NCBI GenBank assembly: GCA_965238125.1
Contig: OZ250179.1
Coordinates: 1,116,001 to 1,180,000 of the forward strand
Direction of reading: 5' to 3'
From: UBA6623 sp965238125
Lineage (GTDB): Bacteria > Acidobacteriota > Terriglobia > Bryobacterales > UBA6623
DNA length: 64,000 nucleotides
Part shown: positions 27,962-38,721 of the stretch, piece after piece
How the letters are laid out: every line of letters starts with the position of its first letter
Position numbering within the stretch: position 1 is the first letter of the stretch
Position numbers and translations under genes: made by a program
The notes under the pieces: model-generated
Told to the model about the DNA's origin: nothing
What the model saw: the letters and a program-made list of their open reading frames with translations, nothing else
Database searches by the model: none

Positions 27962-29596
27962 TCACAACCCCTGTTCGAAGACGACATCCACCGGAATCCC
28001 CAGCGTTTCCAGGCGATCGAGATCGGCTTGGAGGCCGGGGCCGATACTTCCCATTTCGTCGACGAAGGTTCTTGCGCCTTCGTAGTCACCGTCACCTTGG
28101 AGCATGAGGATCTTGCGCGACAACGCGCCGACGGCCTCTTCCATCTTTTCGAACTGAACGCGATACGCGCCGGTTTCTTCGTCGCGCGAAAAGGCCTCGG
28201 CCTGCTGGAAGAAATGGAACCGCAACAGGTTCGCGACCCCGTGCGCGCTGGCGGCGCCGAAGCGAATCGACCTGAAAATACCGGCCAGGAAGGTGACGTA
28301 GTTGTCCATTAAGTCGGCTTCGCCCAGCTCACCTTGCGCGTGCAGCTTCGTCACCATGTAGAGCCCGAGAATGTCCGCCTTGCCTTCCTCGAGAGCGGAG
28401 GCATGTTCCTTCATCGCCTCGCGAACCGTTCCTTGGCCGTCGAGGGTGCTCTTGATGCCGAGCCCGTGCGCGACTTCATGAAATATCGTGTTGGCGAAAA
28501 AGGCGTCGAAGGAAACATGCTCGCGCTGATCCGCAGCGATGAGAACATCCGCGATCGGCACAAGAATCTTGTCGAACTTCGCGCGCATGGCGTTCTTGAG
28601 CTGCAAGCGCCGGGCGCCCATTTTCAACTGAACCTCTTCATCGTTGGGAAGGTTGATGGCGATGGTCTTCGAGCCGGCATTGCAATCGCCCGCATAATAG
28701 ATGACGTCGTAGGCGTTGAGGTCGGAGTCGGTGCCGGGAGTTTCCTGCTTGTAGGCTTCCGGGACGGGCAGACCCTGTTGCAGCTCAGGCAGGAATTGCG
28801 TGTACTTTTCGAGCCGGTCGCTCCATCGCTTGTCTTTGATTAAGACGTAGGCTTCGAAAGCCGCCTTGTAACCGAAGAGGCGGTCTTCGTAGGTCTCAAT
28901 CGGGCCGATTACGACGTCGATCGTGTTGTCCTTCATCTCCATCCAGGCGAAATCGCTTGGCTGATAGACGTCGCTGACGAGCGCTTCGGCGCGTAGTTCG
29001 AGATAGCACTTGAGACCCGGGTCTTCCGCCAATTCCGCCGCTTGGCGAAGTTTGTCGGCGGCGGCTTGTAATTCCTCGCCGAAGGCCTCGCGATAGGGCA
29101 CGGCGACGAGGCCGCCCGCGTCATCTCGGCGCACCAGCGTATAAAGGCTGCGCAGCGCTTCGCCTTCGTCGGGGGACGAGGCAACGGCCGCATCGAACTC
29201 CTCTTTCGTCATGTCGGCGGGGTAGAAACCGGCGCCGAGGGGTTTTGGCCCTACGCCGTCGACGAAGGGTTCATTGCCGGCCAGCCGGTCCCATGGGCCG
29301 TAGTTGATCTCGACATAGCGGCGGAGCCGGGGGTCGTCGATGCCCGCAAGCAGCTCGCTGAGGTCGCCGTAGGCTTGCTGCTGGAAAAGGCCGTCCATGA
29401 TGTCGGCGGCTTCCATCAACAGGGGCAGCATATGACGTTGCTTTTCGGTCAACGAGTCTAGGTCGGCTTCCAGCCGAAAGGTGGTGTAGTTGTCGAGGCC
29501 ATCTTGGATGTCCATGGATTTAGGGAACGCGTCAGGGCCGCCGCACGCGGCGAGTGAGACGGAAACGATTGCGGGCAGCAGGAGAGTTTTCTTCAT
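27962..29596 (-). CDS. M49-like (dipeptidyl-peptidase III-type) zinc peptidase lipoprotein
   Basis: 544 residues. KKTLLLPAIVSVSLAACGG is a lipoprotein signal with a clear LAAC lipobox. The zinc site is visible as IFHEVAHGLG (HEXXH) with a second helix EEGKADILGLY supplying the Glu ligand; true DPP III has HELLGH and EE.RAE. Bacterial relatives are annotated as Zn-dependent hydrolases of the M49 clan. Predicted to degrade short peptides outside the inner membrane. Ten bases separate its stop from that of the convergent dehydratase gene. Confidence 0.78.
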   Translation of the reverse strand: MKKTLLLPAIVSVSLAACGGPDAFPKSMDIQDGLDNYTTFRLEADLDSLTEKQRHMLPLLMEAADIMDGLFQQQAYGDLSELLAGIDDPRLRRYVEINYGPWDRLAGNEPFVDGVGPKPLGAGFYPADMTKEEFDAAVASSPDEGEALRSLYTLVRRDDAGGLVAVPYREAFGEELQAAADKLRQAAELAEDPGLKCYLELRAEALVSDVYQPSDFAWMEMKDNTIDVVIGPIETYEDRLFGYKAAFEAYVLIKDKRWSDRLEKYTQFLPELQQGLPVPEAYKQETPGTDSDLNAYDVIYYAGDCNAGSKTIAINLPNDEEVQLKMGARRLQLKNAMRAKFDKILVPIADVLIAADQREHVSFDAFFANTIFHEVAHGLGIKSTLDGQGTVREAMKEHASALEEGKADILGLYMVTKLHAQGELGEADLMDNYVTFLAGIFRSIRFGAASAHGVANLLRFHFFQQAEAFSRDEETGAYRVQFEKMEEAVGALSRKILMLQGDGDYEGARTFVDEMGSIGPGLQADLDRLETLGIPVDVVFEQGL

Positions 29597-29796
29597 GAGG
29601 ACCGATTCTGAGAATCAGGTTAGCAATGGAATCAGGCTCCAGGAGTCCGCTGCCCAGCCGAGCAGCCGGCGGTGGCGGGTCCGCAGGCGGAGTGGCGGAC
29701 AAGACATGTCGCCACGAATGGCGACACGGCTCGCCTGGAGGCGCACACCGCGTCGCGTGATAGGATCGTGTCTTCAATCGAAAGGGGACCGAGTCG

Positions 29797-29994
29797 ATGC
29801 CGATTATTGACATTACGATCGTGGAAGGGCGCAGTTACGAGAAGAAAGAGGCGCTGATGCGGGAAGTCACCGAGGCGGCGGTGCGAACGTTGGAAGTCCC
29901 TCCGGAAACCGTGCGCGTGATAGTGCGGGAAATTCCGAAGAGCCACTTCTCGGTGGCGGGGGTTCCGAAAGCGCTCCCGGATTCAGGGGGGTAA
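29797..29994 (+). CDS. 4-oxalocrotonate tautomerase family protein
   Basis: 65 residues starting MPIIDITIVEGRS, so the catalytic N-terminal proline is exposed after Met removal. EKKEALMREVTEAAVRTLEVPPETVRVIVREIPKSHFSVAGV fits the family throughout, with the conserved Arg residues. Family members form hexamers that tautomerise keto/enol acids in aromatic catabolism or act on unknown substrates. It is a single gene with no pathway partners nearby. Confidence 0.88.
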   Translation: MPIIDITIVEGRSYEKKEALMREVTEAAVRTLEVPPETVRVIVREIPKSHFSVAGVPKALPDSGG

Positions 29995-30077
29995 TTCGGG
30001 TTATGCGAGCCGAGGCGGAAAGCCGTGGGGTGTCGTCGATTTGCGACAGTTTGTAACCCATCCAGCTTGCGCTGCTT

Positions 30078-30662
30078 TTATCGGGGCTCGGGCAGGGCTT
30101 TCTTCTTCGGGAGGTCGCGGGTGGCCAGCTTCATCACCGGCAGGCCCATTTGGCTCCCTAAGTCCGAGAGGACTTCTAAGTCGATCGGGCCGACGATGTT
30201 GATGACCGTCAGCTCCTGAGGCTCCTCGGAAACCACGGTGACGCCGGCTACCTTTTCGTCTTCCACGTAAGAGTAGACCGCCACTGATTCGGTCTTTCGC
30301 CGGTCGCGGACGTCGATCATCGGCACCCAGCCGTCGTCCTTGAGTTGTTTGCGGATCGGGTCGGTGTCTTCGCGGGAATACGCCTTCTTGCGGGCGAACC
30401 AGAAACGCCTGACGTAGACTCCCTTGAGGCCTTTCACGAATTCCTTCACCGAACGGCTTACGCCTTTGCGCAAGATCAACAGTTTCCGCCCGACGTCGAG
30501 CGAACGCCCTTCCAGGTTGACTTCGACAACCTCATCGGCTCGCTGTTCCAGTTCAGGTAAGTCGATGCTGAGCTTTGCTTGCTCGTCGGCCGCCGATTGG
30601 CTCCATCCCGGCACCCCGAGCAAGAACGCGCTGACTAGCAATCCTGCTGTTAATGTCTTCAT
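30078..30662 (-). CDS. DUF4252-like exported protein
   Basis: 194 residues with a Sec signal (KTLTAGLLVSAFLLGVPGWS). The rest resembles DUF4252: EVVEVNLEGRSLDVGRKLLI, GLKGVYVRRFWFARKKAYS, then VAGVTVVSEEPQELTVINIVGPIDL. The start overlaps the upstream anti-sigma-like gene by 4 nt (ATGA), so it is the last gene of a sigma / anti-sigma / DUF4252 operon, an arrangement often seen in Acidobacteria and Bacteroidetes. Function unknown. Confidence 0.78.
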   Translation of the reverse strand: MKTLTAGLLVSAFLLGVPGWSQSAADEQAKLSIDLPELEQRADEVVEVNLEGRSLDVGRKLLILRKGVSRSVKEFVKGLKGVYVRRFWFARKKAYSREDTDPIRKQLKDDGWVPMIDVRDRRKTESVAVYSYVEDEKVAGVTVVSEEPQELTVINIVGPIDLEVLSDLGSQMGLPVMKLATRDLPKKKALPEPR

Positions 30663-31060
30663 CGTTCATTCTCCCGGGGTGCATTCTCCCGAGGAGGACG
30701 CAACAAGGCGTCCCGCGCATTGTTGATTTTCTCTCCCGCCAACTGCAAGGAAAGCAATAGCTGCGTTTCGGCCTCGGTTTCGAGCGGCGACGCGCGAAAA
30801 ATCCCTTCTCGGGCAACGAAAACTACGGCCGCGAGTGATGCCGCCAAAGCACCGGCCAAGACCCAACGGGGTTTCGGAAACGCTCTTACCGCTGCTGGAG
30901 CCGGATTTTCACTCATCGCACCCCGCTCGACGCGTTCCATAACGCGGGCGGTGAAATCGGCGGGCGGCGTTTTCCGAGCAAGCCGAGACCGAAGCTCGTG
31001 AGCAAGCGAGGCATCGGCGAACGACGCGTCGGTTAGCGGCTTATCGTTGCGCGGCTCCAT
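30659..31060 (-). CDS. Membrane anti-sigma-like protein
   Basis: 133 residues. The N-terminal ~50 (RSRLARKTPPADFTARVMERV) is cytoplasmic and one membrane helix follows (WVLAGALAASLAAVVFVA). No HxxxCxxC zinc motif is seen. It overlaps the end of the ECF sigma gene by 20 nt and the DUF4252 gene by 4 nt, so an anti-sigma role is inferred from context. Confidence 0.68.
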   Translation of the reverse strand: MEPRNDKPLTDASFADASLAHELRSRLARKTPPADFTARVMERVERGAMSENPAPAAVRAFPKPRWVLAGALAASLAAVVFVAREGIFRASPLETEAETQLLLSLQLAGEKINNARDALLRPPRENAPRENER

Positions 31061-31595
31061 AAGACACCTCCCATTCCAAGGCCTGTGAATTTTCGCGCAG
31101 TCGAGCCAAACCCCGACGCAGGGTGGTCTTGACCGTATTCACGGGCATATCGAGAGTTTCCGAAATCTCGCTCAGTTTCAAGTCCTCCTGAAAGCGCAGG
31201 ATGATCACCATCCGCATCTTGTCGGGCAAGGCCCCAACCTTGGTCCACAATGTCTCCGCCAAGAGCGGATCGCGCACAACCGGAGCGGCTCCGGGCTCTT
31301 CCACATCCTCCAACGGTCGATAGCGACGATGCTTCAACCGTCGGCTGTAATCGATGCACTTGCGCGTCGTCGCTTGCCGCAGCCAGAACGATAGATGGAC
31401 ATCGGAGACGATTCGATCCAGGTTCTTATGCAACTCCAAGTAGACGTCCTGCGCAATATCCTCCGCGAGTCCGCGGCTCTGAAAGAAATGAAACACGAGA
31501 CTAAAGACCATCGCCTTGTGGCGGTCAATGATCCCCCCAAACGCCTCCGGATCTCGAAGCGCCGCGTCCACCAAATCTCGTGGCGCGTTTTCCAT
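31041..31595 (-). CDS. ECF RNA polymerase sigma factor
   Basis: About 184 residues from the chosen ATG (MENAPRDLVDAALRDP). Region 2: GLAEDIAQDVYLELHKNLDRI and FWLRQATTRKCIDYSRR. Region 4: LPDKMRMVIILRFQEDLKLS and EISETLDMPVNTVKTTLRRG. A longer start at 31640 would overlap the esterase gene by 20 nt and adds a non-conserved basic tail, so the internal ATG is preferred. First gene of the operon with the anti-sigma-like and DUF4252 proteins. Confidence 0.87.
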   Translation of the reverse strand: MENAPRDLVDAALRDPEAFGGIIDRHKAMVFSLVFHFFQSRGLAEDIAQDVYLELHKNLDRIVSDVHLSFWLRQATTRKCIDYSRRLKHRRYRPLEDVEEPGAAPVVRDPLLAETLWTKVGALPDKMRMVIILRFQEDLKLSEISETLDMPVNTVKTTLRRGLARLRENSQALEWEVSYGAAQR

Positions 31596-31620
31596 CGGCT
31601 CTTGCTTTTTGTTACGCAGG

Positions 31621-32268
31621 TTAGTCGGCAAGGGGTTCAAAATCTTGGTAGAAAACCGAGATTCCCTCCCATATGAATTCTAGTACATTGAGCAACTGAT
31701 GATCCGAGTCGACTAACTCCAACTCGACGTTCGGGCGCCCCCACGAAAATTCCACCGAAAATTGGGGCGGCACGACGTCGTCCATGTGGCCGTGGTAAAT
31801 CTGCGTGCGCTGCCGGACGTCGGGAAATTCGTCGTGTTGTAAAGCGTCTTCATAGAGCCCGTAGCCGATGGGGACGATATCCATCGCTCCGTGATGATGA
31901 ACCTCGCGAGTGCCCCTCTGTTTCCAGCGGGCCATCTCCTGGGGGCCGAGGTCCTGCGCCATCCCGCGGGCGCACGCGAACGCCGGAGCGAGCAGGACGA
32001 GCCGCCGAACTGTCTCGGGATTTTTCGCCGCGTAGAGAGCCGCGAGGTACCCGCCCATGCTCGACCCGATCATCATCATGGGTTCGAGTTCGCGGACGGC
32101 TTGATCGACGACATCGAGCTGACTCGAGATCGTCATCCGTTCGAAGTCCGGCGCCAAATCGGGTGTATGAACCGTTCCACCGATCAAGGCAAAGTTGCGG
32201 TGAAAATATCGTGCCTTGGCGGATTCCGGGCTTGAGGCGAAACCGTGAAGGTAGAGGATATTGGCCAT
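31621..32268 (-). CDS. YqiA/UPF0227-type alpha/beta hydrolase (esterase)
   Basis: 215 residues. Typical start MANILYLHGFASSPESAKA (oxyanion region), nucleophile elbow IGSSMGGYLAALYA with Ser, YHGHMDDVVPP with the acid Asp and the catalytic His near DSDHQLLN. These small esterases have unknown natural substrates. It lies just upstream of the ECF sigma gene in the same direction and could share transcripts. Confidence 0.85.
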   Translation of the reverse strand: MANILYLHGFASSPESAKARYFHRNFALIGGTVHTPDLAPDFERMTISSQLDVVDQAVRELEPMMMIGSSMGGYLAALYAAKNPETVRRLVLLAPAFACARGMAQDLGPQEMARWKQRGTREVHHHGAMDIVPIGYGLYEDALQHDEFPDVRQRTQIYHGHMDDVVPPQFSVEFSWGRPNVELELVDSDHQLLNVLEFIWEGISVFYQDFEPLAD

Positions 32269-32361
32269 GGTGACGACAACGGGCCGGGAAGCTGTCCTTT
32301 AGGGTAGACGTTCGCGCGAGGCCTCGCGGGCCGCTTGGCCGGGCAACCCGGCCAAGCGCCC

Positions 32362-32802
32362 TTACTCGGCCGCGATGATCTTCGAAAGTCGCCTTTGATG
32401 GCGCTCTTCGCCGCTGAATTCCGCTTCGAGGAAGGCTTTGGCGATTTCTTTCGCCAGCTCGATGCCGATGATGTGCCCGCCCAGGCACAGAACGTTCAAG
32501 TCGTCGTGCTCGACGCCTTGACGCGCCGAGTAGGTGTCGTGACACAACGCCGCGCGCGCGCCTTTCACCTTATTGGCGGCTACCGACGCACCGACCCCGC
32601 TGCCGCAGACGACAATGCCTCGCCGCGCCTGGCCGTCAACGACGGCCCGCGCTACGGCTAAAGCGAAATCCGGGTAGTCGTCTTGAGAATCGTATCGATG
32701 GGCTCCGAGGTCTTCCACCTCGTGTCCCGCCTGACGGAGGATGTCGGCCAACTCTTCCTTCAATGGGAAGCCGCCGTGGTCAGCTCCGATCGCAATTTTC
32801 AT
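32362..32802 (-). CDS. rpiB: Ribose-5-phosphate isomerase B
   Basis: 146 residues, full length for RpiB/LacAB. Motifs: MKIAIGADHGGFPLKEEL, DYPDFALAVARAV, the catalytic Cys in IVVCGSGVGASVAANKVKG, then HDDLNVLCLGGHIIG. It interconverts ribose-5-phosphate and ribulose-5-phosphate in the cytosol (pentose phosphate pathway). Confidence 0.95.
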   Translation of the reverse strand: MKIAIGADHGGFPLKEELADILRQAGHEVEDLGAHRYDSQDDYPDFALAVARAVVDGQARRGIVVCGSGVGASVAANKVKGARAALCHDTYSARQGVEHDDLNVLCLGGHIIGIELAKEIAKAFLEAEFSGEERHQRRLSKIIAAE

Positions 32803-32928
32803 GGACGCCTCGATTGTAACGAACCCGTCTTCGAGTCAGCCACCCACCGTACCTCACTTCTCGGCTAACTCCAAGCGAATGCAAAATTTACGGGCCTTTT
32901 TGCCGTCATCGGCGGTTTTCCTCTATTC

Positions 32929-35191
32929 TTGAGCTTAGGGGCCGTGCCAAGACTTCTTTTTCGACCTGGAAGAGCGGTAGGGCGCCGGTGGGGCAAGACC
33001 CCCGGCCCGGCGTGGCTCGTCGTCGTTGCGTTGCTTCTGCTTGGCCCCCCCTCCCTTTGGACCCAAACCGCCACGGGTCGTCTTTCCGGCACCGTGCTCG
33101 ACCCCAGCGGAGCGGCCGTTCAAGGAGCCGGCATTACCGTTCGCAGTGACGCAACGGGGGCCGTTTTCACGGTTGAGAGCACGCCGTCGGGAAGCTTTTC
33201 GGTGATCGACTTGGCCGCCGGGACCTACGCGGTCGAGATCGAGGCTCCGGGCTTTCGCCGTCACGTCGCGAGACGCGTCAAAGTCGACATTGCCGGCGAA
33301 ACGTCACTGCCGCCGGTGCGGCTCGCAGTAGGGGAAATCAGCGAGGTCGTCGAGGTTGAAGCCGGTGTCAGCCAAGTGCAAACCACCACCGCGGAGCTGA
33401 CCTCGACGATCACTAAGGAGCAGATTCAGCACCTTCCGCTGATCGGCAGAAATCCACTCTCCTTGGTTTCCCTCCAAGCCGGCACGGCTTTTGCCGGTGC
33501 GAATCCGACCGTCATCAACGGCATGCGGACATCTTTCAGCAGTGTGACGCTCGACGGCATCAATATCCAAGACAATTTCATTCGCTCCAACGCGCTCGAT
33601 TTCATTCCCAACCGCGTGCTCATTGACCAAATCAGCGAGTTCACGATCACGACCCAGAACGGGAGCTCGGCGGTGGGCGGCGGGTCTTCTCAAGTGAACT
33701 TCAGCACCCCGTCGGGAATCAACGACTTTCACGGCAACGCCTACTTGCATAACCGCAATTCGAAATTCTCGGCCAACGAATGGTTCAGCAATAAGACCGC
33801 CCTGCCGAAGCCGTTTCTGAATTTGAACCAGTTCGGCGGGTCGCTGTCGGGGCCGATCGTCAAGAACAAGCTGCTGTTCTATACGAACTACGAAGGGTTT
33901 CGGCAACGCGCCGAGACGCTTGTGAATTCCGTGATCCTCACGCCCGAGGCTCGTCGGGCATCTTCACCTATCGCGACAACCAAAACCGCGTACAGAAGAT
34001 CAATGTCTTGCGCGCCGTCGCCATTGATGAAGATCCCGAGGTGACCCACGTTCTGGCGTCGGTTCCGGGCCCGGAGCGGATCAATAATTTCGACGCGGGC
34101 GATAGTGACCGCGACCTGCTGCGCAATACCGCCGGTTATCGCTTCAACGCCCAAAACAACGGCGACCGCGATGCTGTGACCAACCGCCTCGATTACGTCG
34201 CCTCGTCGAAGCATTTGATCAGCGCGACGTACCAATATTCCCGCGACGAGCCGGACCGGCCCGATGTCGGCAACGGGTTTCATCGTGTTCCGGTCATCAA
34301 GGAATTCAGCCATACGCAGTTGCTCTCGATCGGTTGGCGCTGGAGCCCGAGCCCCCGATGGTCGAACGAGCTGCGCGGGGGCTTTAACATGGCGCCGGGA
34401 GAATTTCGCACATTCGAGCAGCGCGGCTCGCCGTTGATCGAGGGCTTCTCTTTCACGAATCCCGTCGTCAACTTTGAGCCCCAGGGCCGGTTCACCGACA
34501 CCTTCAATTTCATGAACAACACGTCGTATCAGCGCGGCAATCACAACCTGCGTTTCGGCGCTTGGTCGCAGCGTGTTTACGTCGAAAGTTTCAATAGTGC
34601 CGGGACAACGCCGGGCTTCAGTCTCGGCGTCAGCCTTAGGAGTCCCTTTGCCCTCAGTCCTCGCTTCTTCCCGGGCGGAATTGCCCAGATCGACTTCGCG
34701 GCGGCGGAAACCTTGCTGGCCACTCTGGCGGGCCTGGTTAAGGATGGCGCGCAGACCTTCAACGTCCTTTCACGCGACCAGGGCTTTGCGCCCGGGGCCG
34801 AGCTGCGGCGTAATTTCCGACTCAACAGCCATGCCCTCTATCTCACCGATTCCTGGCGCGTGCGACCACGATTGACCGTGAATCTCGGAGTGCGTTGGGA
34901 GGATGTCGGGCGTCTCGAAGAGCGCGACGGGCTTACCTTGAGCCCCGTCATCGGAGCCGGCGGGGTCGTCGATACGCTGATGAGCGACGCCGTGATCGAT
35001 TTCACAGGCTCTGCGGTCGGGCGGCCGCTCTATGGAAAGGATCTGAACAATTTCTCCCCCAACATCGGCATCGCCTACGACTTGTTTGGCAACGGTAAGA
35101 CGGCTCTGCGCCTCGGCTACAGCATCAACTATGTCGTCGATGAGCTGATCAGGACCACCGACAATGCCACGAGCGCCAATGAGGGTTTACA
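32929..35191 (+). pseudogene. TonB-dependent receptor A, 5' part (1-nt frameshift, then split by insertion)
   Basis: TTG-initiated: signal peptide, carboxypeptidase-regulatory-like domain (GRLSGTVLDPSGAAVQGAGI), plug (ITKEQIQHLPLIGRNPLSLV) and the start of a beta-barrel, as in Oar-like receptors of Acidobacteria. Near 33957 one base is missing: CGT-CGG-GCA-TCT should read CGT-CGG-GGC-ATC to continue as GIFTYRDNQNRVQ. The barrel continues to NATSANEGL at 35189, where a 6256-bp insertion begins, and resumes at 41452. Joined across the insertion it reads NEGLQALPILLNLNLRLSD in frame. Doubly broken, so non-functional unless the indel is a sequencing error. Confidence 0.88.
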
Positions 35192-36854
35192 CCCGCATTT
35201 CCAATTTGATTCAGACCTCTCGACCTTCCGGCGGCCTTGAGCGTCTTTATTCATAGGGGCTAGAGCCCGCTGAGGACGCCATGGAGGCCAACACCCAATG
35301 GGTGAAAAACAAACCAAGCCATTCCAGCTAAGTTTCAACGGCTCGTTGAAAGTCGATTTCCAGGGATCGCACGTCACTTCCGACGGTGGCCTGATTTTGG
35401 TTCGCGAACTGGACGAACGGCTCGGTCTCGGAGAACTGATTGACGAGCATCTCAGCGACTCCCGGCAAGGCACCAACAAGCAGTTCACGCTCGCTGATCT
35501 GTTGCGGCAGTCGATCTACAGCCGCTTGGCAGGCTACGAGGACGTCAACGACGCCGTCCGAGTGTCGGCTGACCCGACGTTTCGCTTGATCGGCTCGCAG
35601 AAGATCTGGGATCGCGGTGCGGCCTTAACCTCGACGCTGCACGGCTTCGAGACGGAGATGCTGGCGAGCGAAGAGAACCTGCTGGGGCTGATGGCGCTGA
35701 ACCGAGAGCTGGTCGGGCAAGCGGAGGCGTTCGACGACTCCGAGCGGGTCGTTCTGGACATGGACTCCACCGAGAGTCCGGTCCATGGCCAACAGGAAGG
35801 CAGTGCCTACAACGGACACTTCGAGTCGGTCTGCTACCACCCGTTGCTTTTGTTCAACGGTCATGGTGATTGCCTCGCTGCCAAGCTGCGTCCCGGCAAC
35901 GTGCACAGCGCCGAGGACTGGGATGAGCTATTGTTGCCGGAGATCGAGCGCCAACAGGCTGCGGGCAAGCAGGTCGCCTTCCGGGGCGATGCCGCCTTTG
36001 CCAAGCCGGAGATCTACGAGGCGCTGGAGGAGCGCGGCGCGGACTACGCGATCCGCATTCCGGCCAAGTAAGAACCTGGAGCTGGAGATCGAAGACATCC
36101 TGTTTCGTCCGCCGGGGAGGCCCGGCCGCAAGCCGCTAGTGCGCTACAAGAGCTTTCGCTATCAGGCGGAGAGCTGGAAGGGGCCGAGACGAGTTGTCGC
36201 CAAGGTCGAGCACCACCAGGGCGAGCTATTCGCGCGCGTCGGTTTTATCGTGACGAACATGAGCTTGCCAAGCCGGTCGGTGGTGCGTTTCTACAACAAG
36301 CGCGGCACGGCGGAGCAGTGGATCAAAGAAGGTAAGCAAGCGACGCACTGGACGCGGCTGTCGTGCCATCGCTTCCGGGCGAACGAGGTGCGCTTGCAGT
36401 TAAGCGTGCCGGCCTACAACCTGGGCAACCTGTGGCGGCGACTCGGGTTGCCGCACAGGATCAAGACGTGGTCACTGACGAGCTTGCAGCAGCGGTTGAT
36501 GAAGACGGGCGGCAGATTGGTCAAGCACGCGCGGTACTACTGGTTGCTCTTGGCCGAGGGACATCTGAACCGGCGGCTGTTTGGCGACATGCTGCGGAGG
36601 ATCTGGGCGCTGCCTGTGCCGGGTGGTTAGCACCGCACTTGGCGAATGCGAAATCTGTGTACTGAGGACGGAAGCTCGGAGGGGTGTCTGCGAAATTGAC
36701 TTCGCAGCGGCGGATCAGCCCCCATGAGGGGCAAGAAGGGGGCTCGATCGGTCCCGCCTCAGCCGCCGCCTCTTTCGGGTGGAGAAATGGTTGCGCTTCG
36801 CCGGGTGAGGGTGTAGACTCGTGCCGTCAGAGGAGCCAAATCGGAAATCCTGGT
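35192..36854 (+). mobile_element. IS1380-family element, copy 3 (1663 bp)
   Basis: Same ends and architecture as copy 2. Its immediate flanks do not match each other (TACA left, TAAT right), because the real right boundary of the event lies at 41447. It interrupts receptor A on the left and abuts receptor B on the right. Confidence 0.92.
35298..36630 (+). pseudogene. IS1380 transposase (copy 3), frameshifted
   Basis: Starts GEKQTKPFQLSFNGSLKVD and is interrupted after IPAK by the same single extra base as copy 2; the C-terminal half is intact in another frame. It differs from copy 2 at several positions (for example GELIDEHLSDSRQGTNKQFT against GKLIDEYLSDSRQGLNKKFP). The broken lineage therefore diverged after acquiring the frameshift, yet kept moving. 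Confidence 0.88.
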
Positions 36855-38587
36855 TAATACCTTTCAATGCCACGCCCAACTCATTCAACAACGGATTCAT
36901 TTTTGTCGACGGCAGCGGCACGAGAGCATCCATCGTTCCCGCCATTGAGGGACTCTCGGCGCCGTTGAGCGACTTTGCCAACGGCTTCGCTACCGTCTTT
37001 CAGCAGGGCTCGAAAGCACTTCACGGTGGCCGCACGTGGTCCGCGAACCTGTTTCTCCAGGATGACTGGAAGCTCACAAGCAACCTCACTTTGAATCTCG
37101 GGCTGCGCTGGGAATACAACACGGCTTTGACGGATTCAAGAGACCGCGGAACTGCCTTGCGGCCAGGCCGACAGTCCGAGGTTTTTCCGGATGCGCCGGT
37201 AGGTTTGGTTTACCCCGGCGACGCGGGGGTTTCACGCTCCACCTACGGAGAGGACTGGAACAACTTCGCTCCGCGTTTCGGTTTTGCCTGGGACGTTCTC
37301 AAGAACGGACGGCTTGCCCTGCGGGGCGGCTACGGCCTGTTCTATGACCTTCACAACTTCGATCTGACATTCGGTCTGGTCAGGGCGCCCCCGTACGCCA
37401 TTCAGCCGCTGGTACTTTTCACGGACTATGCCAATCCTTGGGAGGGGTCGCGGATCAATCCGATTCCACAACCCTTTCCACATGTTCCTCCGGAGCCCGG
37501 TGGGCACTTTGACTTTGCCGCGGTGGCCCCGGTCAGCTTCCAGGGAATTGATCCCACTCTGCGCACGCCTTACGGCCAGCAGTGGAGCCTGCAAATGCAA
37601 TACGAGTTGCGGCCCAACTGGCTCCTGGAGGTGGGCTATGTGGGATCCAATGGGGTCAAACTCTATAACGTGCAAGAGGCCAACGCGGCCGTGGCCGGTC
37701 CGGGGGCTAACGCCGGCAACACTGATTTCCGTCGCGTCCTGAATCAGGACCATCCCCAGAACCCGCAGTTTGGAGGCGCGGTCTTCGGAAGCATCCCGCT
37801 TTTTCGAAGCGACCGCAACTCCAACTACAACGGCCTGCAGGTGAATCTCACCAAGCGGTTTTCCGGCGGGTTGCAGATGACCCACGCTTACACTTGGTCC
37901 CACGCCATCGATTCGGGATCGGACCAGCTCATCAATGACCGACCGGATGACGGAAAGGCCTTACGGGGTCATGCCGACTACGATCGCCGCAATATGTATG
38001 TGGGAACCTATGTCTACGAACTTCCGTGGTATCAGAGCCAAACCGGACCGCTGGGCAAGTTCTTGGGAGGCTGGGGAGTATCGGGCGTGACGACGATTCG
38101 CAGCGGCGCTCCGTTTGCGGTGACGGAGCCCAGCGACCGCTGCCTGTGCGGGGTCAACCTCGTGCAAACCCCCGACTACATCGGCGGCGAAATCGCCTTT
38201 CACGACCCCCGCTCGACGAATGCGGTTCCCGGCCGGCCGAATTCCTGGTTCGACGGCACGGGCGGCGGGACCCCCACCGCGGAGACCAACCCCTATTTTC
38301 GCCGGGTGGGATCCGCGCCGGTTTATGAGCTGGGGGCAGGGCGCTTCGGCAACTTCGGGCGAAACGTCTTGCGCGGTCCCGGATTTGTGGACTGGCAGCT
38401 TTCCGCGTTCAAGCGCACGAAAATCACCGAAAGCCAGAGCTTGGAATTCCGCGCCGAGTTTTTCAATCTCTTCAATCAGGCCCAGTTTCGAAACCCGGTG
38501 GGCGACATCGGGTCGGTGAACTTCGGCCGCGTGCTCGAGACGCTTGACCCGCGCCTGATTCAGTTTTCGCTGCGCTATATGTTTTGA
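36855..38587 (+). pseudogene. TonB-dependent receptor B, 3' part (5' part missing)
   Basis: The frame enters directly from the IS1380 right end and reads PFNATPNSFNNGFIFVDGSG, LFLQDDWKLTSNLTLNLGLR, DWNNFAPRFGFAWDVLKNGR, RTPYGQQWSLQMQYELRPNW and a C-terminal FSLRYMF. This is the barrel of an Oar-like receptor. It overlaps in content with the segment of receptor A before the insertion (ALYLTDSWRVRPRLTVNLGV), so it is a different receptor gene. The N-terminal ~half stayed in the donor locus. About 577 codons remain, without a start. Confidence 0.88.
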
Positions 38588-38721
38588 AGGTTTGAGGGGT
38601 TTTTCGGGTGCGCGCGCGACCCTGTGTTGGCTTGGCCCATCGCTTGCGCTCGGGGCTCTGATTCAAGACCGCAGGATCGATTCTATCGAGCTGATCATAC
38701 AACTCACTGGCTGGCCATCGA

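Noticed and set aside
35192..36854. Interpreting IS1380 copy 3 as a simple insertion into one TonB receptor gene
   Set aside because: Its two flanks carry different receptor genes with overlapping content and no matching duplication at the IS edges. The true second border with TACA is at 41447.
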